NCBI RefSeq assembly: GCF_026627425.1
Contig: NZ_JAPNLH010000006.1
Coordinates: 1 to 64,000, forward strand
Source of the DNA: Arthrobacter endolithicus
GTDB taxonomy: Bacteria; Actinomycetota; Actinomycetes; Actinomycetales; Micrococcaceae
Direction: 5' to 3'
Length of the DNA stretch: 64,000 bases
Under the pieces are notes generated by a model. The model was not told where the DNA came from. It saw nothing but the letters and a program-made list of their open reading frames with translations, and searched no databases. The position numbers and the translations under genes were made by a program. Positions 21,343-30,088 of this stretch are shown here, piece by piece; within the stretch, counting starts at the first letter, position 1, and each line of letters begins with the position of its first letter.

Positions 21343-22545
21343 ATGGACACAGTTGATATGAAGATTGGTGTTGTCGGATTCGGGCTGCGCGCGGGACTGT
21401 GGAAGCACGCGCACAAACCGGGCCAAGGCTCCGAGGTCACCGTTGTCTGCGACACCAGTAAGCGCGGCCGTGCCGATGCGGCGGCAAAAATTCCGACGGC
21501 GAAGGTCACCGACGACCTGGACGTGCTGCTGGCCAGCAGCTTGGATGCGGTCCTGGTCCTGACCCCGGACAACCAGCATGCCGTGGTGGCCGTTGAGACG
21601 CTCAGGGCCGGTATCCCGACGTTCTGCGAAAAGCCGCTGGACGTCACCCTGGAGGCCGCGGACCTGGTCCTGCAGACGGCCTTTGAGACCGGGACCCGGC
21701 TCTACGTCGGCCACAACATGCGGCACATGCCCGTCGTCGTGCAGATGCGCCAGCTGATACTCGACGGCACCATCGGCGAGGTCAAGGCCATCTGGTGCCG
21801 GCATTTCGTGGGCAATGGCGGGGACTACTACTTCAAGGACTGGCACGCCGAGCGGGCCAACACCACGGGCCTGCTGCTGCAAAAGGGCGCCCACGACATC
21901 GATGTGATCCACTGGCTGGCCAACGGGTACACAAAGAGGGTGTCGGCGGTGGGTGATCTTGCGGTGTACGGCGACGTAGCGAGCAGACGGGACAACTCTG
22001 ATCGGCGCATGAGCGACTGGTTCAGCCTGGCCAACTGGCCGCCGACCGAGCAGACGGATCTGAACCCGGTCATCGATGTGGAGGACATCTCGATGATGCA
22101 GATGGTCCTGGATAACGGGGTGCTGGCGTCCTACCAGCAGTGCCATTTCACCCCCGATTACTGGCGGAACTACACGGTGATCGGCACCCGGGGCCGGATT
22201 GAGAACTTCGGCGACGGCCCGGGCGACGTCATCCACGTCTGGACCACCCGGACCCAGGACGGCTTCAGCGAGCCGGATGCAAAGGTGGAGATCCTCGACG
22301 GCGACGGCGGCGACGGCGGCCACGGCGGGGCCGATCCGAAGCTGATCGCCGAGTTCCTGGACTTCGCCCGCCACGGAGGCATGACTCAGACCAGCCCGGT
22401 GGCTGCCCGCCAGGCCGTGGCGGCCGGCGTGCTCGCCACCGAATCGCTGCGTACCGACGGCTCCGCGCGCACAGTGCCGGAACTGGCTCCCGAGCTGTTG
22501 GAGTACTTCAACGCCGGCCAGCCCGCACGTATGACGGCCCTGTAA
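21343..22545 (+). CDS. Gfo/Idh/MocA-family oxidoreductase
   Basis: A 400-residue NAD(P)-dependent oxidoreductase. The Rossmann start is MKIGVVGFGLRAGLW, followed by the family motif FCEKPLDVTLEAAD (the EKP lysine near residue 95) and the substrate helix KGAHDIDVIHWLANG (the Asp/His pair). Such enzymes oxidise or epimerise sugars and open anhydro or glycosidic bonds. It begins just after lacI, with AGGGGA ending 12 bases before ATG 21343; ATG 21331 lies too close to that site, and ATG 21358 is also possible. A GDGGDGGHGG stretch near 325 is unusual. It is followed by the GH35 gene after two bases. Confidence 0.9.
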   Translation: MDTVDMKIGVVGFGLRAGLWKHAHKPGQGSEVTVVCDTSKRGRADAAAKIPTAKVTDDLDVLLASSLDAVLVLTPDNQHAVVAVETLRAGIPTFCEKPLDVTLEAADLVLQTAFETGTRLYVGHNMRHMPVVVQMRQLILDGTIGEVKAIWCRHFVGNGGDYYFKDWHAERANTTGLLLQKGAHDIDVIHWLANGYTKRVSAVGDLAVYGDVASRRDNSDRRMSDWFSLANWPPTEQTDLNPVIDVEDISMMQMVLDNGVLASYQQCHFTPDYWRNYTVIGTRGRIENFGDGPGDVIHVWTTRTQDGFSEPDAKVEILDGDGGDGGHGGADPKLIAEFLDFARHGGMTQTSPVAARQAVAAGVLATESLRTDGSARTVPELAPELLEYFNAGQPARMTAL

Positions 22546-22547
22546 CC

Positions 22548-24428
22548 ATGACGCACGCTCACCTCCGGCCGGGCATTCCAGGGACACCCCCCGCCGGCGC
22601 CTCCGCCCCCGAACCAGCACTCACCATCCGCGAGGGCGCGCTGTTCCGCAATGGCAGGGAGCACCGGATCCTGGCGGGGGCCATTCACTACTTCCGGGTC
22701 CATCCGGCGCAGTGGGAGGACCGCATAGCCCGGCTGGCGGCGATGGGCGCCAACACCCTGGACACCTATATCGCCTGGAACTTCCACCAGCCCAGGCCCG
22801 GTGAGGCTCCGGAGTTTTCCGGTTGGCGCGACGTGGCACATTTCATCCAGCTGGCGGAGCAGGCAGGTCTGGACGTGATCGTGCGCCCGGGTCCCTATAT
22901 CTGTGCCGAATGGGACAATGGCGGATTCCCATCCTGGGTTACTGCCATCCCCGGTGTGGGGCTGCGCAGCTCGGACGCCGCCTTCACCTCGGTGGTGGGG
23001 ACGTGGTTTGACCGGCTCCTGCCCCAGCTGGCGCCGCTGCAGGCGGGCCACGGCGGCCCCATCGTCGCCGTGCAGGTGGAGAACGAATACGGCAGCTATG
23101 GCGACGACCGGGACTACCTGCGATGGAACCGGCAGGCACTGCAGGAGCGCGGCATCACCGAGATCCTTTTCACGGCCGACGGCGGCACGGATTACTTCCT
23201 GGATGGCGGCGCCCTGCCGGATACCTGGGCCACGGCGACACTGGGCAGCCGTGGCGCTGAGGCCATTGAAACCTGGAAGCGCCGCCGTCCGGGCGAGCCG
23301 TTTTTCAATGTGGAATTCTGGAACGGCTGGTTCGACCACTGGAAGGAACACCACCATACGCGGGACGCGGCCGAGGCCGCTTCCGAGGTGCGCCAGATGC
23401 TGGAGCGGGACGGCTCCGTCTGCCTCTACATGGCCCACGGCGGAACCAATTTCGGGCTGACCTCCGGCTGCAACCATGACAAGATCCTGCAGCCCACCGT
23501 CACCAGCTACGACTCGGACGCGCCGATCGCGGAGGACGGTACCCTGACGGATAAATTCCATGCCATGCGTGCCGAGTTCCATGCCGCGGCCGGCAAAGAA
23601 CTGCCGCCGCTCCCCGCTGGCCTCACGACGCCGACGGCGACAGTGGCGCCGCAGACGCTGGCCGTGCGCCCCGGCGTCGGGCTTCTGGATTTTGCGCGCT
23701 CGGGCCGGCCGGTGCGCAGCGTCCGGCCGCTCAGCTTCGAACAGCTCGGGCTTGACCGCGGGCTTGTCCTGTACAGTGCCACGGCCGTGCTGCCGGAGAC
23801 GGAGACCACCATCGGCATTCGGGATCTGCATGACCGGGCCTACCTCTGGGTTGACGGCGCCTTCGCCGGGGTACTCGATGATGCCACCGCGGCCGACGGC
23901 GTCCCCGTCACGGGTGCGGGGAACCCGGTAAGGCTGGAGATCCTGGTCGAGAACCAGGGCCGGATCAACTACGGTCCGCTGCTGGGACAGGGCAAGGGCA
24001 TCCTGGGCGGCGTCATGGTCGGACGGCGCCACGTCTTCCACTGGGAGCAGCGCCTGGTGCCGCTGGAGGAATTGGACGAGGGTCGCTTGGATGTGCTCTC
24101 CTCCACGGGACCCGCCGTCGAAGGTCACGCGATTGCTGGCGCGGGCTTCGCCGCTGCAGAGTTCGACCTCACAAAAGCCGCCGACGCCTACCTGGCGCTG
24201 CCCGGATTCGGCAAGGGCTTCGCCTGGGTCAACGGCTTCCTGCTTGGCCGGTACTGGGAGGCCGGACCCCAGATAACGCTGTACATCCCGGCCCCGCTGC
24301 TGCGCCCCGGACGTAACCGGATCACCATTCTCGAGCTGGAACACCTGGGGACCGAGCTGGAACTGCGCGACCAACCAGAGCTGGGATCTGACCCGTCGCC
24401 GGCCGAGGCGCTTCCCTCCATGAGCTGA
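22548..24428 (+). CDS. Beta-galactosidase, glycoside hydrolase family 35
   Basis: A 626-residue GH35 enzyme that removes terminal beta-linked galactose with retention. Catalytic residues are Glu180 in VENEYGSYG (acid/base) and Glu256 in NVEFWNGWFDHW (nucleophile). AGAIHYFRVHPAQWEDRI and PGPYICAEWDNGGFP are standard GH35 motifs. The C-terminal beta-sandwich domains (from about 360) include ALPGFGKGFAWVNGFLLGRYW. No signal peptide is seen, so it acts inside the cell on imported oligosaccharides. It is two bases after the oxidoreductase and closes this operon. Together with the cytoplasmic sulfatase it points to a sulfated galactose-containing substrate. Confidence 0.95.
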   Translation: MTHAHLRPGIPGTPPAGASAPEPALTIREGALFRNGREHRILAGAIHYFRVHPAQWEDRIARLAAMGANTLDTYIAWNFHQPRPGEAPEFSGWRDVAHFIQLAEQAGLDVIVRPGPYICAEWDNGGFPSWVTAIPGVGLRSSDAAFTSVVGTWFDRLLPQLAPLQAGHGGPIVAVQVENEYGSYGDDRDYLRWNRQALQERGITEILFTADGGTDYFLDGGALPDTWATATLGSRGAEAIETWKRRRPGEPFFNVEFWNGWFDHWKEHHHTRDAAEAASEVRQMLERDGSVCLYMAHGGTNFGLTSGCNHDKILQPTVTSYDSDAPIAEDGTLTDKFHAMRAEFHAAAGKELPPLPAGLTTPTATVAPQTLAVRPGVGLLDFARSGRPVRSVRPLSFEQLGLDRGLVLYSATAVLPETETTIGIRDLHDRAYLWVDGAFAGVLDDATAADGVPVTGAGNPVRLEILVENQGRINYGPLLGQGKGILGGVMVGRRHVFHWEQRLVPLEELDEGRLDVLSSTGPAVEGHAIAGAGFAAAEFDLTKAADAYLALPGFGKGFAWVNGFLLGRYWEAGPQITLYIPAPLLRPGRNRITILELEHLGTELELRDQPELGSDPSPAEALPSMS

Positions 24429-24459
24429 CTAGGGCGCGGTCAGTTGGCTCCTGACTAAT

Positions 24460-25365
24460 TCAGCTGACCAGCTCTGCCATGGCTTCGTGCAGCGCATCGA
24501 TCACCAGCAGGACGGACCGGCGTTTGAGGCTCTCCGGCCTGGCCAGAATGTCTATCCGACGGTGCGTGCTGATGCCGCGCAGGGGACGCAGTGTCACGCC
24601 AGGGCTCAGCGCCGGGCTCGCCGTGTAGCGCGGCAGCAGTCCCAGCACGCTTCCGGTGGCAACCAACGCCGCCACCGTGGAGTAGTCGTTTATCCGGTGC
24701 ACCACGGCCGGCGGTTTACTGGAAACGGCGCCGACGGCGGCAAGGACGTCAGCCGGGGAGTAGCCGCCGCGGCTGGTCACCCAATCGTGGCCGGCGACGT
24801 CGCCGGGCGTCAGGGCCTCTAACGCGGCCAGCGGGTGGCCGGCGGCGAGGGCCACATCCAGGGGTTCGCGCGCTAACTCGATCACGCTGATTCTGCCGGC
24901 GGGCCATGGTGGGCTGTGATCCATCCGGTGCGCCAGCACAAGGTCATAGCGTGCGGTGAGCGCCGGGAAATCCTGTTGTGCCACGTCTTCATCCGAAAGC
25001 TGCACCTTCGGCGAACCCGGACTTTGCAGGAGCCGGACCAACGGGGCAAAAAGCGCTTGTCCGGCGCTGTGGAAACCGCTCATCGTGACGTGTCCGGCGC
25101 GGTCGTCCTGGTAGGCGCCGATGGCTGCCCGCGCCTCCGCCATGGCACTGATCACGTCGGCGCCGGCGTCGGCCAGTACCTGGCCCGCCTCGGTGAGGAT
25201 CAATCTGCGCCCCTGCTTGCGGGTCAGCACGGCGCCGGTGCTCTTGTGCAGCGCGGCGAGTTGTTGGGAAACGGCCGACGGCGTCACAAACAGTGCCTGC
25301 GCCACCGCGGTGACGCTGCCGAGTTCGCCTAATTCCCGGAGCATCCGAAGCTGGTGAATTTCCAT
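24460..25365 (-). CDS. LysR-family transcriptional regulator
   Basis: A 301-residue LTTR with an N-terminal winged helix (MLRELGELGSVTAVAQALFVTPSAVSQQLAALHKSTG, residues 9-45) and a C-terminal effector domain (LVLAHRMDHSPPW, LLPRYTASPALSPGVTLRPL). ATG 25365 is used; a TTG three codons earlier is also in frame. It diverges from the tdh-kbl unit with about 210 bases between, the usual LysR arrangement, so threonine or glycine metabolism is a likely target, though no T-N11-A site is sharp enough to name. It converges on the GH35 gene with a 31-base gap. Confidence 0.9.
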   Translation of the reverse strand: MEIHQLRMLRELGELGSVTAVAQALFVTPSAVSQQLAALHKSTGAVLTRKQGRRLILTEAGQVLADAGADVISAMAEARAAIGAYQDDRAGHVTMSGFHSAGQALFAPLVRLLQSPGSPKVQLSDEDVAQQDFPALTARYDLVLAHRMDHSPPWPAGRISVIELAREPLDVALAAGHPLAALEALTPGDVAGHDWVTSRGGYSPADVLAAVGAVSSKPPAVVHRINDYSTVAALVATGSVLGLLPRYTASPALSPGVTLRPLRGISTHRRIDILARPESLKRRSVLLVIDALHEAMAELVS

Positions 25366-25494
25366 TCCAGCCAACCTAGCATGTAGGAAAACTTAATCCT
25401 CGATGGAGTTACTCCTAGTTGTTCTAAAGTGTCTTCAGACATCTAATGGAGGGTAGAAGCGCTGGGAGGGCCTGCACATAAAGCACGAACAGCG

Positions 25495-25581
25495 ATGAAG
25501 CAACGGTCAGATGAAGGCACGGGTCACATGAAGACCCGCTGCGATAAAAGCACCGGTCATATGAAAGCACGGGTCAAATGA
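25495..25581 (+). CDS. Candidate leader peptide ORF before tdh, built of 33-base repeats
   Basis: A 28-codon frame, ATG 25495 to TGA 25579-25581, overlaps the tdh ATG (25578) as ATGA. Codons 1-11 and 12-22 are tandem 33-base copies (25495-25527 and 25528-25560), reading [11 protein letters not shown] and [11 protein letters not shown]; a partial third copy reads MKARVK, and tdh itself opens MKALYK. The overlap would couple translation of tdh to the leader. In-frame ATGs at 25528 and 25561 are further starts. It may be a regulatory leader or just a by-product of duplicating the start region. Confidence 0.45.
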   Translation: MKQRSDEGTGHMKTRCDKSTGHMKARVK

Positions 25582-26624
25582 AAGCACTGTACAAATCCGG
25601 ACCCCATGCGGGCTTCGAGCTCGTGGACCGGCCGGAGCCCGACGCCGGCCCGGATGAGGTGAAGATCCGAGTCATGACGACCGGCATCTGCGGCACTGAC
25701 CTGCACATCGAGTCCTGGGATGCCTGGGCCGCGGAGAACATCAATGCGCCGCTGATCCCCGGGCACGAGTTCTACGGTGAAGTCGTGGAGATCGGAGCCC
25801 AGGTGCGGGATGTGAAGGTTGGTGACCGGGTCTCCGGCGAAGGCCACATTGTCTGCGGAATCTGCCGTAACTGCCGTGCGGGGCGCCGTCAGATGTGCAT
25901 CAATACCGAGTCCGTTGGTGTGCAGCGCGACGGGGCTTTTGCCGAATATGTCGTGATACCGGAAATAAATGTCTGGGTACATCACGACACCTCCGTCACC
26001 CCTGCGCTCGGCGCCATCTTTGATCCGTTCGGCAACGCAGTACATACGGCGCTGAGCTTCCCGCTCGTTGGAGAGGACGTCCTGATCACGGGGGCTGGAC
26101 CCATCGGACTGATGGCCATCGCCGTCGCCCGCCATGCCGGCGCACGGAAGATTGCGATTACGGATGTCTCCGCCCCACGGCTGGAACTGGCCCGCAGTAT
26201 GGGCGTCGACCTGGCCGTCGATGTTTCGCGCACACGGGTAAAGGACGCGCAGCGTGAGCTCGGTATGCGGGAAGGGTTCGACATCGGCCTCGAAATGTCG
26301 GGCCATCCCACGGCGCTGCCGGAAATGATCGACAATATGAACCATGGTGGACGGATCGCCATGTTGGGCCTGCCCAGCGCCCCCATTGACATCAACTGGG
26401 GCAAGGTTGTCACCCATATGCTCACACTGAAGGGAGTGTACGGCCGGGAAATGTTTGAGACCTGGTACGCCATGAGCGCCATGCTGTCCTCCAACCAGGT
26501 GCTGCATCGGCACATTTCGGCGGTGGTGACGGACACGCTGCCGGCGGCCCGGTGGGACGAGGGCTTCGCGGCCGCGCGCTCCGGCGCCGGTGGCAAAGTG
26601 GTGCTGGACTGGACCGGATTCTAA
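25578..26624 (+). CDS. tdh: L-threonine 3-dehydrogenase
   Basis: A 348-residue zinc-dependent medium-chain dehydrogenase that oxidises L-threonine to 2-amino-3-ketobutyrate with NAD. The catalytic zinc ligands are Cys38 in GICGTDLH and His63-Glu64 in PGHEFYGE; the structural zinc uses Cys93, 96, 99 and 107 ([15 protein letters not shown]). The Rossmann motif is GAGPIGLM near 173. [11 protein letters not shown] and the W-D-A-W substrate region are threonine dehydrogenase features. ATG 25578 overlaps the stop of a repeat-built leader frame. The next gene is kbl, which supplies the second step to glycine and acetyl-CoA. Confidence 0.96.
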   Translation: MKALYKSGPHAGFELVDRPEPDAGPDEVKIRVMTTGICGTDLHIESWDAWAAENINAPLIPGHEFYGEVVEIGAQVRDVKVGDRVSGEGHIVCGICRNCRAGRRQMCINTESVGVQRDGAFAEYVVIPEINVWVHHDTSVTPALGAIFDPFGNAVHTALSFPLVGEDVLITGAGPIGLMAIAVARHAGARKIAITDVSAPRLELARSMGVDLAVDVSRTRVKDAQRELGMREGFDIGLEMSGHPTALPEMIDNMNHGGRIAMLGLPSAPIDINWGKVVTHMLTLKGVYGREMFETWYAMSAMLSSNQVLHRHISAVVTDTLPAARWDEGFAAARSGAGGKVVLDWTGF

Positions 26625-26637
26625 GGAGCAAGGCTAT

Positions 26638-27861
26638 ATGTACACCGCAATGAAAGACCAACTGGCTGCCGAATTGGACGAAATCCGGGAGGCTGGACTT
26701 TTTAAGACCGAACGCAGGATCTCCTCGGCACAATCCAGCCACATTCTGGCCGGACCGCTGGACGGCAACGGCCAGGGCAAGCCGGTGCTGAACTTCTGCG
26801 CCAATAACTATCTGGGTCTGGCGGACCATCCCGAGATTGTTGCCACGGCAAAGTCCGCCATGGATGAACGCGGCTTCGGCATGGCCTCGGTCAGGTTTAT
26901 CTGCGGCACCCAGGACCTGCATCTGGAACTGGAATCACATGTTTCGGCATTCCTGGGCACCGAGGACACGATCCTGTTTTCGTCCTGCTTCGATGCCAAT
27001 GGCGGAGTCTTTGAATCCCTCTTCGGGCCCGAGGACGCCGTCATCTCGGACGCACTGAACCATGCCTCCATTATCGACGGGATCCGGCTCTGCAAGGGCA
27101 AGCGCTTCCGCTATGCGAATCAGGATATGGCCGAGCTGGAGGCGGCGCTCGTCGAGGCCGCTGCGCTAAATGACGGTGCCGGCGCCCGCCGCACCGTCAT
27201 CGTCACCGACGGCGTGTTCTCCATGGACGGGTTCCTGGCACCGCTGGCGGCGATCTGCGATCTGGCGGACAAATACGGCGCACTGGTCATGGTGGACGAT
27301 TCCCACGCCGTCGGCTTCATGGGTGCCACCGGTGCCGGCACGCCCGAGCACGCCGGCGTCTCGGACCGGGTGGACATCTATACCGGGACCTTCGGCAAGG
27401 CCCTCGGCGGCGCGTCCGGCGGTTATGTCTCCGGCCGGGCGGAAATCGTTGCGATGCTCCGGCAGAAAGCCCGGCCTTACCTGTTCTCGAATTCCCTGGC
27501 GCCAGCCATTGTCGCCGCCACGCTCAAGGCCCTGGAGCTGGTTCAAACCTCCGCGCAGCTGCGCAGCACGCTGTTCAGCAACGCAGAGCACTTCCGGCGC
27601 CGGATGACCGAAGAGGGCTTCGAACTGCTGCCGGGGGAGCATGCCATTGTTCCGGTGATGTTCGGCGATGCCGTTCTCGCGGCGACCATGGCGGATCAGA
27701 TGCTGGGCCACGGTGTGTACGTGACCGCGTTCAGTTTCCCGGTGGTTCCGCGCGGCGCGGCGCGGATCCGGGTCCAGCTTTCGGCCGCACACAGCGCGGA
27801 CGACGTCGAAACTTGCGTGCGTGCCTTTGTCGCCGCACGCGCTGGGGCGGGCGGAGAGTAG
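26638..27861 (+). CDS. kbl: Glycine C-acetyltransferase (2-amino-3-ketobutyrate CoA ligase)
   Basis: A 407-residue PLP enzyme of the alpha-oxoamine synthase family that cleaves 2-amino-3-ketobutyrate with CoA to glycine and acetyl-CoA. [26 protein letters not shown], the [11 protein letters not shown] aspartate-histidine motif and the PLP lysine in [14 protein letters not shown] (about 245) are all present. ATG 26638 follows the tdh stop by 13 bases, with AAGGAG about 10 bases upstream. Tdh and Kbl are known to work as a pair, channelling an unstable intermediate. Confidence 0.96.
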   Translation: MYTAMKDQLAAELDEIREAGLFKTERRISSAQSSHILAGPLDGNGQGKPVLNFCANNYLGLADHPEIVATAKSAMDERGFGMASVRFICGTQDLHLELESHVSAFLGTEDTILFSSCFDANGGVFESLFGPEDAVISDALNHASIIDGIRLCKGKRFRYANQDMAELEAALVEAAALNDGAGARRTVIVTDGVFSMDGFLAPLAAICDLADKYGALVMVDDSHAVGFMGATGAGTPEHAGVSDRVDIYTGTFGKALGGASGGYVSGRAEIVAMLRQKARPYLFSNSLAPAIVAATLKALELVQTSAQLRSTLFSNAEHFRRRMTEEGFELLPGEHAIVPVMFGDAVLAATMADQMLGHGVYVTAFSFPVVPRGAARIRVQLSAAHSADDVETCVRAFVAARAGAGGE

Positions 27862-27933
27862 GGACTTGGCAGGCCAACCCCGACCGTATGCGGGAAAGCG
27901 TTGACGGGTGCAGGAACGCAGATGACTTTCGAA

Positions 27934-27967
27934 GGGTTGCACAGTGAATAGGGTTGCACAGTGAATA
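27934..27967. repeat. 17-base tandem duplication over a start codon
   Basis: GGGTTGCACAGTGAATA occurs twice in exact tandem (27934-27950, 27951-27967). The second copy carries the GTG start of the FAD oxidoreductase; the first carries a GTG at 27944 that opens a 6-codon frame ending in a TGA overlapping the true start as GTGA. Confidence 0.9.
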
Positions 27968-29037
27968 CTGACGTGCTGATCGTGGGCGGTGGGATCGCGG
28001 GTCTGTCTCTGGCCTGGCAGCTGGCGCCGAGTGCCGCCGTCGTGCTGGTTGAGGCGGAGGGAACGCTTGCGTACCACACTTCGTCCCGCTCGGCGCGTCA
28101 GATGCAGCCCAGCTACGGGCCCGCTCCGATTCAGGAGCTGACAGCCAGGAGCATCGTGATGGTCCGCTCTATTTCCGCGGAGCGGGGGCATTCGATTTTG
28201 CTGCCGCGGCCGCTGATCTTCGTCGGCACGGTAGCGGATGTGGCCGCTGGAACCGCCGCCAACGGCCGGCTGAGACCGCTGAGCCATGCGGAGGCGCTCA
28301 CCCGCTGCCCCGACTTGCGGCCGGATTCCTTCGAAGCCGCCAGTCTGGATGATTCCGCACTGGAAGTCGATGTCCCCCCACTGCTGGACCATTACCGGTC
28401 GGGTGCGGTCGCTGCCGGAGCCTTGATCATTACCGGTGCCCCGGTTCACACAGTGCAGCGGACCAGCGCGGGGTGGCTGGTTGGAGCGGGGGACGATGCT
28501 GTTGAGGCACCCATTCTGGTCAATGCCGCCGGAGCATGGGCCGATCCGCTCGCGGTGATTGCCGGCGTCGGAATTCAAGGTCTGCGTCCGCACCGACGCA
28601 CCGCGGCCACCGTCATGACGGAACATCCCGTCGATCCGCAGGCTCCGATGATTGCCGGCGCAGACGATAGTTTTTACTACCGGCCGCAGGGCAGCGGTCT
28701 GCTGATTTCGCCGTGTGAATCCGTCCCGAGCGTGGCCGAGGACGCCCGGCCGGTGGAAGCGGATATCCGCCGCGTCATCGAGCGGATCAGTACCGTTTCG
28801 TCACTGGGGATCACCTCCGTGCAGCGGAGCTGGACCGGGCTGCGCACCTCGGCGGCTGACGGCCTGCCGGTCGTCGGCTTCGACCCCGAGGCGCCCGGAT
28901 TCTTCTGGCTGGCCGGACAGGGCGGCTACGGCATCCAGACCTCCGCGGCCATGGCGGAGCTTGCCGCGGCGATGATCCTCGCCCCGGAAAGTCCGCTCTG
29001 TGCAGAGGCCCGGGCGCTGGCACCGGACCGACGGTAG
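27961..29037 (+). CDS. FAD-dependent oxidoreductase, DadA/glycine-oxidase type
   Basis: A 358-residue D-amino-acid-oxidase-family flavoprotein. The dinucleotide fold is DVLIVGGGIAGLSLAWQL (4-21), the loop SARQMQPSYGP follows, AAGAWAD (near 190) is the conserved second FAD motif, and the C-terminus has GLRTSAADGLPVVGFDP and GQGGYGIQTSAAMAE. It oxidises an amino or imino acid to a keto acid. The GTG at 27961 lies in a tandem duplication. Its place 100 bases after kbl suggests it handles glycine, sarcosine or a D-amino acid linked to threonine breakdown; family sequence alone does not settle the substrate. Confidence 0.87.
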   Translation: MNTDVLIVGGGIAGLSLAWQLAPSAAVVLVEAEGTLAYHTSSRSARQMQPSYGPAPIQELTARSIVMVRSISAERGHSILLPRPLIFVGTVADVAAGTAANGRLRPLSHAEALTRCPDLRPDSFEAASLDDSALEVDVPPLLDHYRSGAVAAGALIITGAPVHTVQRTSAGWLVGAGDDAVEAPILVNAAGAWADPLAVIAGVGIQGLRPHRRTAATVMTEHPVDPQAPMIAGADDSFYYRPQGSGLLISPCESVPSVAEDARPVEADIRRVIERISTVSSLGITSVQRSWTGLRTSAADGLPVVGFDPEAPGFFWLAGQGGYGIQTSAAMAELAAAMILAPESPLCAEARALAPDRR

Positions 29038-29204
29038 GCGGCGCACGTACCGTAAGCGGCGGATAGGCAGCAGACGGTGAGCCTGAAAGTTCAGCAATCG
29101 TCCCCGGCGCGGAGGACGGGGGTCATGATGGCTACTGCCGGGACGGGGTGCCCTCGATGGTGCCGTTTAGGACGCAAAGGCTCCGCCCCGGCGCACCTTC
29201 CGAT

Positions 29205-29921
29205 TCAGTTGGCGGCGCTGGAGACCAGGATACCGAGGCCGAGCCCGCCGATGATGGTGTTACTTGCTCGGTCCAGCCACAGCTCGACCTTGGGTTTGCG
29301 CAGCAGTCCCATGGCTTTGGCTGCGGCGAAGGCCACCAGGGACAGATAGGCGCCTCCGATCAGGGCCTCCACGCCGCCGAGCACCAGCGCGGTCAGCAAA
29401 GTGTCTCCGCCGTGTGGAATGAATTGAGGAACCAGGGCAAGGTAAAACAAGCCGACCTTGGGGTTTAATAAGGTGGAGAGAGCGCCCGCACCAAAACCGG
29501 CCAGATTCCCTTTCCATCTGGGCTGCCCCGCCCGCGCCTGTCCAGCGGCCTGCCGTGCGGCTTGCCCGGACAACTGTCCCGGCAGCGGCGCAGAATTTGC
29601 GGCCTCTGCGGTCCTGGCAGCTATCCGGACGCGTTCACGCCGGCCGCGCAGAAAAGCGGAAACGCCGAGATACAGCAGGTACACCCCGCCAGCGATCTTC
29701 AGCCAGCGGAAAACTTCGGCTGATTGTTCCAGTAGTGCTGCCAATCCAACCCCGACCAGCAGCGCCCACAGGATCCCGCCAATGGAACAGCCTGCCGCGG
29801 TTGCCAGCCCCGCACCGACGCGGCGCAGGGCGGTCCGCAGCACCAAAAATGTATCCGGCCCCGGTGTCAGGGACAGCAGCAGACAGAGGCCGGCGAAGGC
29901 CAGCAGGGAGGCGAAAGTCAT
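29205..29921 (-). CDS. LysE/RhtB-family amino-acid exporter
   Basis: A 238-residue membrane exporter. The N-terminus has LLSLTPGPDTFLVLRTALR, the family's conserved PGPD motif, then helices at about 40-60, 65-82, 130-160, 170-195 and 210-235 with LNPKVGLFYLALVPQF. A hydrophilic Ala/Gln/Arg-rich insert of about 40 residues (90-135) lies where the family has a short loop. Such proteins export amino acids or homoserine lactones. ATG 29921 is chosen for AGGA just upstream; the frame continues far into non-coding sequence. It diverges from hutI. Confidence 0.9.
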   Translation of the reverse strand: MTFASLLAFAGLCLLLSLTPGPDTFLVLRTALRRVGAGLATAAGCSIGGILWALLVGVGLAALLEQSAEVFRWLKIAGGVYLLYLGVSAFLRGRRERVRIAARTAEAANSAPLPGQLSGQAARQAAGQARAGQPRWKGNLAGFGAGALSTLLNPKVGLFYLALVPQFIPHGGDTLLTALVLGGVEALIGGAYLSLVAFAAAKAMGLLRKPKVELWLDRASNTIIGGLGLGILVSSAAN

Positions 29922-30076
29922 GGTCCTATCTTCCTCGCCGATTCCCTGCGGTGCCAATGCCAAAACGCAACGTTGCCTGCGCCATCGCGAATGTTGCGTC
30001 CGGCGCGCGCTTCGGAACGTCCGGGATCCCAGACGCGGGGGCGCCGGGCTATCATGGCCGGCCCGCATGCCCGCCG

Positions 30077-30082
30077 TAGGGT
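30077..30082 (+). promoter_or_regulatory. Likely -10 element for leaderless hutI transcript
   Basis: TAGGGT ends six bases before the hutI ATG, with no ribosome site between. This fits transcription starting at or beside the start codon. Confidence 0.4.
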
Positions 30083-30088
30083 GGACTT

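Noticed and set aside
22386-24374. 662-codon minus-strand frame opposite the GH35 gene
   Set aside because: GH35 motifs and catalytic residues support the plus strand; the antisense frame has none.
25495-25593. CRISPR-like repeat array upstream of tdh
   Set aside because: Copies are contiguous with no spacers and include the gene's own start; no cas genes exist.
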